Shown: positions 6,993 through 12,855 of the stretch, piece after piece | Layout: every line of letters starts with the position of its first letter | How positions within the stretch are numbered: the first letter of the stretch is position 1 | Source: CALMJB01 sp963977945 | GTDB lineage: Bacteria > Actinomycetota > Actinomycetes > Nanopelagicales > Nanopelagicaceae | Length of the DNA: 14,125 nucleotides | Direction of reading: 5' to 3' | Assembly (NCBI GenBank): GCA_963977945.1 | Contig: CAXBQO010000019.1 | Coordinates: 1 to 14,125 of the forward strand | Made by a program: the position numbers and the translations under genes | The notes under the pieces: generated by a model | Seen by the model: only the letters and a program-made list of their open reading frames with translations | Told to the model about the DNA's origin: nothing | Databases searched by the model: none

Positions 6993-7034
6993 GCCCTAAT
7001 GCTGGCCCAAGTTGGTGTTTTAAGCCACTTGAAA

Positions 7035-7048
7035 GGGGAAATTTCGCC
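7035..7048. promoter_or_regulatory. Imperfect 14-bp dyad in the merR-whiB intergenic region (candidate operator)
   Basis: GGGGAAATTTCGCC is self-complementary at six of seven pairs (centre AAATTT, one G:G mismatch). It sits 7 bp upstream of the whiB -35 box. ACTTGAA occurs on either side of it, at 7027-7033 and 7054-7060, 27 bp apart; the second copy overlaps the -35 box. The placement suits a regulator site shared by the divergent genes. The binder is unknown. Confidence 0.38.
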
Positions 7049-7055
7049 CAAATAC

Positions 7056-7084
7056 TTGAACAACTTATGAAGCGATTGTAGATT
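7056..7084 (+). promoter_or_regulatory. Promoter of the whiB gene
   Basis: TTGAAC (7056-7061), a 17-bp spacer and TAGATT (7079-7084) form a good sigma-70/SigA-type pair. Transcription should begin near 7091, giving a leader of about 26 nt. That leader includes a purine-rich ribosome-binding stretch (AGGAAAGAAAAGAG, ending 6 nt before the ATG). Confidence 0.6.
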
Positions 7085-7116
7085 TGCCTCTACTTTAGGA
7101 AAGAAAAGAGTGTGCC

Positions 7117-7422
7117 ATGGCTGAGATAACTAGGTTGCCTAGACCAGTCGCATCTGAATGGGAATGGCAATATGACGCCGCTTGCCGAGAACTGCCAACT
7201 GAAATGTTCTTTCATCCAGATGGTGAGCGTGGACCACGTCGTCGTAATCGTGAAAACGCGGCTAAAGCGGTCTGCTTTTCTTGTCCAGTGATTAAAGAGT
7301 GTCGAGAACATGCACTTAAAGTGCAAGAGCCTTATGGAATCTGGGGCGGATTAACTGAAGATGAGCGGATTGAAATTATTACCGGTCGTCCAGTACAACC
7401 AAATTACGACGCAGCTTCTTAA
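7117..7422 (+). CDS. whiB3: WhiB family iron-sulfur transcriptional regulator, WhiB3/WhiD-like
   Basis: WhiB proteins are actinobacterial [4Fe-4S] regulators that bind the primary sigma factor and sense redox or NO. The 101 residues hold the four cluster cysteines Cys23, Cys53, Cys56, Cys62 (CxxC plus flanking) and the G[I/V]WGG turn (74-78). The segments WEWQYDAAC, FFHPDGERG and EPYGIWGGLTEDER match WhiB3/WhiD rather than WhiB1 or WhiB2. Position next to groES-groEL also matches M. tuberculosis whiB3, beside groEL1. The C-terminus ends TGRPVQPNYDAAS and lacks the arginine-rich tail of mycobacterial WhiB3, so DNA contact may be weaker. Start ATG 7117 follows a purine-rich ribosome-binding site and a clear promoter. 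It converges on the sugar kinase gene with only 3 bp between stops. Confidence 0.9.
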   Translation: MAEITRLPRPVASEWEWQYDAACRELPTEMFFHPDGERGPRRRNRENAAKAVCFSCPVIKECREHALKVQEPYGIWGGLTEDERIEIITGRPVQPNYDAAS

Positions 7423-7425
7423 AGT

Positions 7426-8166
7426 TTATTTACCCCAGGCTTTAACTCCGCCGCTAACACCGGCTGAGTTTGGAATAATTTTTACCTTTCCATCAAAACT
7501 TCGCAGTGCTAATCGCTTTAATCTTTGAGCGTTGTATCCACCAATATAAAGACTGTCCCAAATCACCATTGGATACATTTCAATAATTAATTGTCTTACT
7601 CGGCGTGACCATAAAGTGTTGCCAACTCTTTTACGTGCGATTTCACCGATCCACATATCAATTGTTCGACCAGCTCTTACAGTGAAATGAGATATCTCAA
7701 GGTGTGGAGCTAATTTTCCATCCATGTAAATAGCCGAACCTAAACCGGTACCGAAAGTTAAAACCAGTTCTAGTCCTTTGCCACTAATAACTGCGGCGCC
7801 ATGAATTTCTGCATCATTTAAAACTAATGTTGGTAATTTAAATTTTTTTGCTAATGCTTTTTGCATGTCAAAGCCATACCAAAAATTTCTCAGTTCATTA
7901 CTAGCTTTGGTACGAGGACCTTTTGGATTTACATAATGAGGAATCACTACGACTTTTCCGCCACGAATCATTCCCGGCAAACCTACTGTTAGACGCTTTA
8001 CTCCTTTTGTTTGATTTAAAAAATCCGCGATAATAGAAATTAATTTTTGCGGGGTAATTGGATAAGGAGTTTTTACATACGTCAGCTCTTTAATTACTTT
8101 GCCACTAGAAGATAAAACCGCGGCTTTGATGCCGGTGCCTCCGCAATCGACTGCGAGAGTCTGCAT
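7426..8166 (-). CDS. ppgK: ROK-family sugar kinase, polyphosphate-glucokinase-like
   Basis: A 246-residue ASKHA-fold kinase resembling actinobacterial PpgK, which phosphorylates glucose with polyphosphate or ATP. Visible motifs are the phosphate-1 loop AVDCGGTGIKA (5-15), LPGMIRGG (63-70), catalytic LNDAEIHG (116-123, Asp118), phosphate-2 LTFGTGLGSAIYMDG (136-150) and LEISH (156-160), where Glu157 and His160 align with the glucose-binding E..GH of the family. The Glu-Leu-His-Gly stretch that follows in typical PpgK is absent and the C-terminal third is divergent, so polyphosphate use is uncertain. ATG 8164-8166 is preferred over the in-frame TTG one codon earlier. No promoter or Shine-Dalgarno is seen in the 32-nt gap after groEL, so it is probably co-transcribed with groESL. 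The symbol is tentative. Confidence 0.72.
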   Translation of the reverse strand: MQTLAVDCGGTGIKAAVLSSSGKVIKELTYVKTPYPITPQKLISIIADFLNQTKGVKRLTVGLPGMIRGGKVVVIPHYVNPKGPRTKASNELRNFWYGFDMQKALAKKFKLPTLVLNDAEIHGAAVISGKGLELVLTFGTGLGSAIYMDGKLAPHLEISHFTVRAGRTIDMWIGEIARKRVGNTLWSRRVRQLIIEMYPMVIWDSLYIGGYNAQRLKRLALRSFDGKVKIIPNSAGVSGGVKAWGK

Positions 8167-8198
8167 CAAATACCGCGGTGTTCTTTAATTACTTAGAA

Positions 8199-9833
8199 CT
8201 AATGGGAGTGACCGCCCGGACCATGTGAATGTCCGTGGCCAGCTGCCTCTTCCTTCTTCTCTTCTGGAGTTTCAAACACAAGCGCTTCGGTAGTTATGAA
8301 CATCGCAGCAATTGAAGCAGCGTTCGCTAATGCAGAACGAGTTACTTTTACTGGATCAATCACACCATCTTTTACTAAGTCGCCGTAAGAATCATTTGCC
8401 GCGTTGTATCCCTCATTCGCTTTCATTGAGCGAACTTTGGAAACTACGACATAACCTTCTTGGCCAGCGTTTTCGGCAATCCAACGAAGTGGTTCATCGC
8501 ATGCTTTGCGAACCAACTTAACGCCAACTGCGCGATCGCCTTCAAAGCCAAGATCTTTATCAAGTGCTGATGCAGCGTGAACTAATGCTGCGCCACCACC
8601 GACAACGATTCCTTCTTCAACTGCAGCGCGGGTAGCAGAAATTGCATCTTCTAAGCGATGCTTTTTCTCTTTCAATTCAACTTCGGTGTGTGCGCCAACT
8701 TTGATTACGCAAACTCCACCTGCAAGTTTTGCCACTCGCTCTTGTAGTTTCTCGCGATCCCAATCGGAATCTGTGGTTTCAATTTCCCGACGAATCTCGC
8801 TGACTCTGGCTTCAACATCTGCCTTTTTGCCAGCGCCTTCAATGATTGTGGTGTCATCTTTACCAATTACAACGCGACGAGCTTTTCCTAGAAGTGAAAT
8901 ATCGATTTGATCTAACTTCAAACCAACTTCTGGAGCAATAACTTGTCCGCCAGTAAGAATTGCAATGTCCTGCAACATTGCTTTACGACGATCGCCAAAG
9001 CCAGGAGCTTTAACCGCGGCTGAAGTAAATGTGCCGCGAATTTTATTTACTACCAGAGTAGATAGCGCTTCACCTTCTACATCTTCGGCAATAATTAGTA
9101 ACGGCTTGCTTGCTTGTGCCACTTTTTCTAGCACCGGCAATACTTCATTAAGGGCGGCAACTTTGTTTGAAGTAATCAAAATATAAGCATCTTCTAATAC
9201 GGTTTCCATGCGATCAGAATCTGTTACAAAGTATGGCGAGATATAACCTTTGTCGAACTGCATACCCTCGGTGAAATCAAGTTCTAATCCGGTGGTAGAT
9301 GATTCTTCAACGGTAATTACGCCATCTTTACCAACTTTATCCATCGCTTCAGCGATTAAATCTCCGATTGATTTATCTTGCGCAGAAATTGTTGCCACAT
9401 CTGCGATTTGAGATTTTCCAGTTACCGCTTTTGAGTTCTTGCGAAGCTCTTCAGTAACGGCATTTACCGCTTGTTCGATTCCATATTTAAGTTCCATTGG
9501 TTGTGCGCCGGCTGCCAAATTGCGCAGACCTTCTTTGACCATTGCTTGTGCTAACACTGTTGCAGTGGTTGTGCCATCTCCGGCAACATCATTGGTCTTT
9601 TCCGCAACTTGCTTAACAAGTTGTGCGCCCATATTTTCAGCTGGCTCAGAAAGCTCAACCTCTTTCGCAATGGTTACACCGTCATTTGTAATAACAGGTG
9701 CGCCATAACTTTTTGCGATTACTACATTTCGACCTTTAGGACCGAGAGTTACCTTTACGGTATCGGCCAAAATGTTGACGCCACGTTCCATTGCGCGACG
9801 AGCATTTTCATCAAATTGCAGTGATTTTGGCAT
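8199..9833 (-). CDS. groL: 60-kDa chaperonin GroEL (GroEL1-type, histidine-rich tail)
   Basis: The cytosolic ATP-driven folding chamber subunit, 544 residues, normal length. The N-terminal equatorial domain has KVTLGPKGRNVV and the ATP-site AGDGTTTATVLAQ (catalytic Asp86). The apical and intermediate segments ISPYFVTD, VKAPGFGDRRKAMLQD and AAVEEGIVVGGG are all present. The tail ends GHGHSHGPGGHSH instead of the usual Gly-Gly-Met repeats. In actinobacteria that His-rich tail marks GroEL1, the copy encoded with groES. ATG 9831-9833 lies 2 nt after the groES stop, with the AAGAAG end of groES as possible ribosome-binding site, so translation is probably coupled. Whether a second, GGM-type GroEL exists elsewhere cannot be told here. 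Confidence 0.97.
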   Translation of the reverse strand: MPKSLQFDENARRAMERGVNILADTVKVTLGPKGRNVVIAKSYGAPVITNDGVTIAKEVELSEPAENMGAQLVKQVAEKTNDVAGDGTTTATVLAQAMVKEGLRNLAAGAQPMELKYGIEQAVNAVTEELRKNSKAVTGKSQIADVATISAQDKSIGDLIAEAMDKVGKDGVITVEESSTTGLELDFTEGMQFDKGYISPYFVTDSDRMETVLEDAYILITSNKVAALNEVLPVLEKVAQASKPLLIIAEDVEGEALSTLVVNKIRGTFTSAAVKAPGFGDRRKAMLQDIAILTGGQVIAPEVGLKLDQIDISLLGKARRVVIGKDDTTIIEGAGKKADVEARVSEIRREIETTDSDWDREKLQERVAKLAGGVCVIKVGAHTEVELKEKKHRLEDAISATRAAVEEGIVVGGGAALVHAASALDKDLGFEGDRAVGVKLVRKACDEPLRWIAENAGQEGYVVVSKVRSMKANEGYNAANDSYGDLVKDGVIDPVKVTRSALANAASIAAMFITTEALVFETPEEKKEEAAGHGHSHGPGGHSH

Positions 9834-9835
9834 TG

Positions 9836-10132
9836 TTACTTCTTTTCAATAATTGCTAGAACATCGCGGGATGAGAGCACCAAATACTCTTCGTTGTTGT
9901 ATTTGACCTCAGTGCCGCCGTACTTGCTGTAAAGAACGACATCGCCAACTTTGATATCCATTGGAACGCGAGTGCCGTCATCAAATCTTCCTGGGCCAAC
10001 CGCAACTACGGTTCCCTCTTGTGGTTTTTCTTTTGCAGTATCTGGAATAACTAATCCAGATGCGGTTTTTTGTTCTGCTTCGCTCGCTTTTACAACGATG
10101 CGATCTTCAAGTGGCTTAATGGAAATTGCCAT
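9836..10132 (-). CDS. groS: Co-chaperonin GroES
   Basis: The 98-residue lid of the GroEL chamber, normal length. Family features are MAISIKPLEDRIVV at the start, the mobile loop around TASGLVIPDTAKEKPQ (23-38; the GLVIP segment binds the GroEL apical domain), then EGTVVAVGPGR and GDVVLYSKYGGTEV. The start is ATG 10130-10132 with a strong GAGGGAG Shine-Dalgarno 7 nt upstream. It is the first gene of groES-groEL, probably continuing into the sugar kinase. Upstream lies a 153-bp gap with a candidate promoter and direct repeats but no recognisable CIRCE or HAIR element. Confidence 0.97.
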   Translation of the reverse strand: MAISIKPLEDRIVVKASEAEQKTASGLVIPDTAKEKPQEGTVVAVGPGRFDDGTRVPMDIKVGDVVLYSKYGGTEVKYNNEEYLVLSSRDVLAIIEKK

Positions 10133-10139
10133 CAGTTTT

Positions 10140-10146
10140 CTCCCTC
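10140..10146 (-). promoter_or_regulatory. Strong Shine-Dalgarno of groES
   Basis: GAGGGAG on the minus strand ends 7 nt before the groES ATG. It is the strongest ribosome-binding site in the window, in contrast to the several genes here that have none. It fixes the groES start and fits a highly expressed operon. Confidence 0.7.
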
Positions 10147-10208
10147 TTACTTCATAAAGTTAATCGGTAATTTTTAATTTGATTAAAGTGGGCGATTTTT
10201 TGCGATAA

Positions 10209-10242
10209 CTAGGCAAAAACGCCAAGGGCAACTCTAGGCAAA
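10209..10242. repeat. Direct repeat pair upstream of groES (candidate operator)
   Basis: CTAGGCAAA occurs at 10209-10217 and 10234-10242, 25 bp start to start. A related GGCAA lies between them. The pair straddles the putative groES transcription start, and the upstream copy overlaps the candidate -10 box. Confidence 0.45.
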
Positions 10243-10259
10243 GGCTAAATTTCTCGCAA
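10231..10259 (-). promoter_or_regulatory. Candidate groES-groEL promoter
   Basis: On the minus strand TTGCGA (10254-10259), a 17-bp spacer and TAGAGT (10231-10236) form a -35/-10 pair. The transcription start would fall near 10224, giving a leader of about 90 nt that ends in the groES Shine-Dalgarno. The -10 overlaps one CTAGGCAAA repeat. Confidence 0.42.
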
Positions 10260-10261
10260 AT

Positions 10262-10291
10262 CCAAGTGGAAATTCACCAGTGAATTTACTG
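10262..10291 (-). terminator. Inverted repeat at the end of tsaD, possible terminator
   Basis: AAATTCAC (10270-10277) and GTGAATTT (10280-10287) are perfect 8-bp inverted arms separated by 2 bp. They overlap the tsaD stop codon. GTGG/CCAC outside them can extend the stem across a 4-nt internal loop. There is no clean U-tract (CCACTTGGATTTG follows on the minus strand), so termination is uncertain; it separates the tsa genes from groES. Confidence 0.35.
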
Positions 10292-11332
10292 CCACACCAC
10301 CTGGCCAACATGGGCAGCGGAATCTGCCGCAATTCCAATATTTGATGCCGCGATTCCATCTGAAATACAAAGCGAGCCAAGCATTGCCACCATCGCACCG
10401 TTGTCGGTACATAATTTTGCATCTGGAATGCTTAATTTAATTTTGTGTTTTTCACATCTTTCTTTAGCAACCACTCTAATTCGAGAATTTGCCGCTACCC
10501 CGCCCGCAATTATTAATTTATTTATTCCAGTAGTTTTTGCTGCCAGAATAGATTTTTCTATTAAAACATCTACTACCGCTTCTTGAAATGATGCGGCGAC
10601 ATCGGCAGGGTTGGCAGCTTTATTTGTTTGTAAAAATCTTGCGACCGCAGTCTTTAAACCAGAAAATGAGAAATCAAATTGATGTTCGGCCAGATCTTTA
10701 GAATTTGATAATCCGCGGGGAAAATCAATCTTGTTGGCATCACCGGATTTAGCCAACTTATCTATTAACGGCCCACCCGGAAATCCCAAATCCATTATGC
10801 GAGCAATTTTGTCGAACGCTTCCCCGGCAGCATCATCAATCGTTTCACCTATTACTTTTACTTTGTCGGTGATTCGTTCGACTTGCAAAATGGAACTATG
10901 TCCACCGCTGACCAGAAGCGCGATTGATTCATTTACTTCATTTGCCGATTGATTAATCTCTAATGCATCAACTGCGATGTGCGCAGATAAATGATTCACT
11001 CCATAAATTGGAATATTTAATCCTTGTGCCAAACCACTTGCACCAGCTACACCAACTAATAGCGCGCCGATTAATCCTGGCCCAGCAGTTACTGCAATTG
11101 CATCTAAATCTTTGAGTGAAACTTTTGCTTCAGCCAATGCTGCACTTAAAACATTTGGCAGCGCTTCAAGGTGAGCCCTAGCGGCAATTTCTGGAACAAC
11201 GCCACCAAATCTCTCATGCTCTGGCACACTACTTGCAATTTGATTTGCTAATAATTTTCGACCCGAAACAATTCCAATTGCGGTTTCATCACAAGAGGTT
11301 TCAATTCCCAGAACTAATGGCGCCGATTTCAT
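10286..11332 (-). CDS. tsaD: tRNA N6-threonylcarbamoyladenosine transferase TsaD (Kae1/Qri7/YgjD)
   Basis: TsaD transfers the threonylcarbamoyl group to A37 of ANN-decoding tRNAs, working with TsaB and TsaE. The 348 residues are of normal length. Visible are the ASKHA phosphate motif GIETSCDETA (9-18), GGVVPEIAARAH (43-54), the metal-binding HLSAH (His114, His118), LLVSGGHSS, the GEAFDKIARIMDLGFPGGP segment, FSFSGLKTAV, AGGVAANSRIR and the third metal ligand in CTDNGAM (Asp310). The ATG (11330-11332) overlaps the TGA of the upstream tsaB-rimI gene as ATGA, so translation is coupled. The stop lies inside an inverted repeat. Confidence 0.97.
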   Translation of the reverse strand: MKSAPLVLGIETSCDETAIGIVSGRKLLANQIASSVPEHERFGGVVPEIAARAHLEALPNVLSAALAEAKVSLKDLDAIAVTAGPGLIGALLVGVAGASGLAQGLNIPIYGVNHLSAHIAVDALEINQSANEVNESIALLVSGGHSSILQVERITDKVKVIGETIDDAAGEAFDKIARIMDLGFPGGPLIDKLAKSGDANKIDFPRGLSNSKDLAEHQFDFSFSGLKTAVARFLQTNKAANPADVAASFQEAVVDVLIEKSILAAKTTGINKLIIAGGVAANSRIRVVAKERCEKHKIKLSIPDAKLCTDNGAMVAMLGSLCISDGIAASNIGIAADSAAHVGQVVWQ

Positions 11333-12321
11333 TGCAACTCTTTTCGCATTACATAAGCGGTTTGGCCGGGGCCGTAATAGTTTTCCCGTTGCGAAATCAC
11401 AGAGAAACCTTGTTCTTTATAGAGAACAATTGCCTCATCATTTGCGATGCGAACTTCTAACATCATTGCTTTCATTTTTCGGGTGCGCGACCAATCAATT
11501 AAGCGACGTAATAGTTCGCGACCAATACCCCGGCGGCGAAATTTTGGATCAACTGAAAGGGTATGAACATCTGCGACCTCATCGATTCCAAAAATTCCGG
11601 CATAACCCACAATTTGGCCATCTACTTCGGCAACTAAATAGTGATGAGTTTTTGGCACGCCCGCGAGTTCTGATTTAAATTGCGCGATACTCCATGCATC
11701 TTTGGGATAACAAATTTTTTCTAAAGCGCTGACATTAACTAAATCCAATTGATTCATAGCGCGGAAAGTGACCCCTTTTGGAGCCGGATATGCATCTGGC
11801 TTACGTAAATAAATTGGTTGAGTTGTTAATTGATTTGCTTGCGCCGCTTTGTACATCATCATTACATCAGGTAGTTGATCAAGTTTTACTTCTAAACCCA
11901 AGTCTTTAATCAGATTTAATGATCCAACGTGTAACTCTGAAATTCGCGCACCATTTTCATAAGAAGCGTAGAAATACTCGCGACGTTTAGCATCATTTGC
12001 AATTACATATTTTCCAGCAGGTAGTGCCGCAGCATCTAACGAGCAAACTCCAAGACAATCTAAGTTTTTACTAAGGGCAAACATTTTGGCAAAGGCGATT
12101 CCGGCACGAAGACCGGTAAACAAACCAGGACCCATTCCTACAACTACTTGCTCAAGATTTACATCGCGATGCTCAGTGAGCAATTGTTGAACTAATTTTG
12201 GCAAAACTTCGCCATGCCCAATTGCGTCTTTATGTGAGATAACTTTTAGTAACTTTGAATTTGAAACCAAACCAACAATTGTGTGATCAGTTGAAGTATC
12301 AATAATTAATGCGGTTTTCAA
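11329..12321 (-). CDS. tsaB: TsaB-RimI fusion: t6A synthesis protein TsaB plus ribosomal protein S18-alanine N-acetyltransferase
   Basis: One 330-residue frame joins two proteins that are usually separate. Residues 1 to about 178 are TsaB (YeaZ), the TsaD partner: LIIDTSTDHTIVGLV (5-19), GMGPGLFTGLRAGIAFAKM (62-80) and the C-terminal YLRKPDA (171-177). Residues about 184-330 are a GNAT acetyltransferase of RimI type: ADVHTLSVDP (250-259), acetyl-CoA loop RRRGIGRELL (262-271), LEVRIANDEAIVLYKEQGF (288-306) and the tyrosines of ENYY (313-316). The start is TTG 12319-12321, overlapping the tsaE TGA as TTGA, with an AAGGA ribosome-binding site 8-9 nt upstream inside tsaE. No frame break is seen between the domains. 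Overlaps on both sides place it in a tight tsaE-tsaB/rimI-tsaD operon. Confidence 0.93.
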   Translation of the reverse strand: MKTALIIDTSTDHTIVGLVSNSKLLKVISHKDAIGHGEVLPKLVQQLLTEHRDVNLEQVVVGMGPGLFTGLRAGIAFAKMFALSKNLDCLGVCSLDAAALPAGKYVIANDAKRREYFYASYENGARISELHVGSLNLIKDLGLEVKLDQLPDVMMMYKAAQANQLTTQPIYLRKPDAYPAPKGVTFRAMNQLDLVNVSALEKICYPKDAWSIAQFKSELAGVPKTHHYLVAEVDGQIVGYAGIFGIDEVADVHTLSVDPKFRRRGIGRELLRRLIDWSRTRKMKAMMLEVRIANDEAIVLYKEQGFSVISQRENYYGPGQTAYVMRKELQ

Positions 12322-12755
12322 AGCTTAAATCCTTGCCATCTTTTACCAACAGTATTAATTGAAACCTCACGTTGATCGTTAGTTGCACTTTCTTTTATTA
12401 CAATTTCAAGAAAACTTTCACTTAGTTGATCTACAAAATCGATTCCCCACTCAATAACAAAAACACTGCTTTCCAAATAACCAAATAAATCCAAATCAGA
12501 AAAGGAATTTCTGGGTGCATCTAATAATCGATATGCATCGACATGCACCAAATTTGGTGAACCTTTATGAATCCGCGAAAGTACAAAAGTTGGTGAAGTG
12601 ATATGGGTAAAGCCAAGTGATTTGCCAATGCCTTGAGTCAATAATGTTTTGCCAGCGCCTAATTCCCCAGTGAGCACCACAACATCAGAACTGGAAAGTT
12701 GATTTCCGATTTTTTGGCCAAGATTTAACATTTCGGCAGGAGAATTAACTAACAT
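12318..12755 (-). CDS. tsaE: tRNA t6A biosynthesis ATPase TsaE (YjeE)
   Basis: TsaE is the small ATPase that drives turnover of the TsaB-TsaD complex. From ATG 12753-12755 it has 145 residues, typical length. It shows Walker A GELGAGKT (30-37), the switch-like SPTFVLSRIH (54-63), VHVDAYRL (70-77, Mg/ATP-site Asp73) and VIEWG (100-104). An in-frame TTG three codons earlier (12762-12764) is rejected because it lies directly in or beside the TAGAAT -10 box, whereas the ATG lies 8 nt after it. It is first in the tsaE-tsaB/rimI-tsaD operon. Upstream is the terminator of the hydrolase gene on the same strand. Confidence 0.94.
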   Translation of the reverse strand: MLVNSPAEMLNLGQKIGNQLSSSDVVVLTGELGAGKTLLTQGIGKSLGFTHITSPTFVLSRIHKGSPNLVHVDAYRLLDAPRNSFSDLDLFGYLESSVFVIEWGIDFVDQLSESFLEIVIKESATNDQREVSINTVGKRWQGFKL

Positions 12756-12763
12756 AATTTTCA

Positions 12764-12792
12764 ATTCTAATTTAATAACTTTGAATTCTTAA
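12764..12792 (-). promoter_or_regulatory. Promoter of the tsaE-tsaB/rimI-tsaD operon
   Basis: On the minus strand TTAAGA (12787-12792), a 17-bp spacer and TAGAAT (12764-12769) form a promoter. The -10 ends 8 nt before the ATG at 12755, so the mRNA should start at or within 1-2 nt of the start codon. There is no Shine-Dalgarno. Confidence 0.5.
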
Positions 12793-12798
12793 ATATAG

Positions 12799-12840
12799 AT
12801 AAAAAATAAATCAGGGCCCGGAAGTTATCCGAGCCCTGAT
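12799..12840 (-). terminator. Intrinsic terminator of the alpha/beta hydrolase gene
   Basis: ATCAGGGC-C-CGG (12810-12821) pairs with CCG-A-GCCCTGAT (12829-12840): 8 bp, one mismatch, 3 more bp, 7-nt loop. On the minus strand the stem is followed by TTTATTTTTTATC, a proper U-tract. It lies 15 nt beyond the hydrolase stop codon and insulates the tsa operon from read-through. Confidence 0.85.
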
Positions 12841-12855
12841 TGTTAAGTAGTGTGA

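Noticed and set aside
7090..7326. 78-codon minus-strand frame opposite whiB
   Set aside because: It is antisense to a clear WhiB coding sequence, shows no recognisable motif and would remove the whiB promoter spacing.
7418..7430. TAAAGTTTA palindrome at the whiB/kinase convergent stops
   Set aside because: It arises from two facing TAA stops 3 bp apart and has no room for a loop; no terminator is supported.
8172..8199. ACCGCGGT palindrome and GTTCT/AGAAC arms between groEL and the kinase gene
   Set aside because: The arms are 5 bp with a 10-nt loop and no U-tract, and the palindrome is too short for a hairpin; not enough to call a terminator or operator.
9439..9708. Plus-strand frame of 89 codons opposite groEL
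   Set aside because: It is an antisense shadow of a highly conserved gene; the Ser/Ala-rich composition follows from the complement of GroEL codons.
10133..10285. Searched for CIRCE (GAGTGCTAA dyad) and HAIR upstream of groES
   Set aside because: Neither half-site was seen by eye; reported as an absence rather than a feature.
12756..12764. TTG start three codons upstream of the tsaE ATG
   Set aside because: It lies in or next to the TAGAAT -10 box, so it would not be within the transcript; the ATG at 12755 fits.
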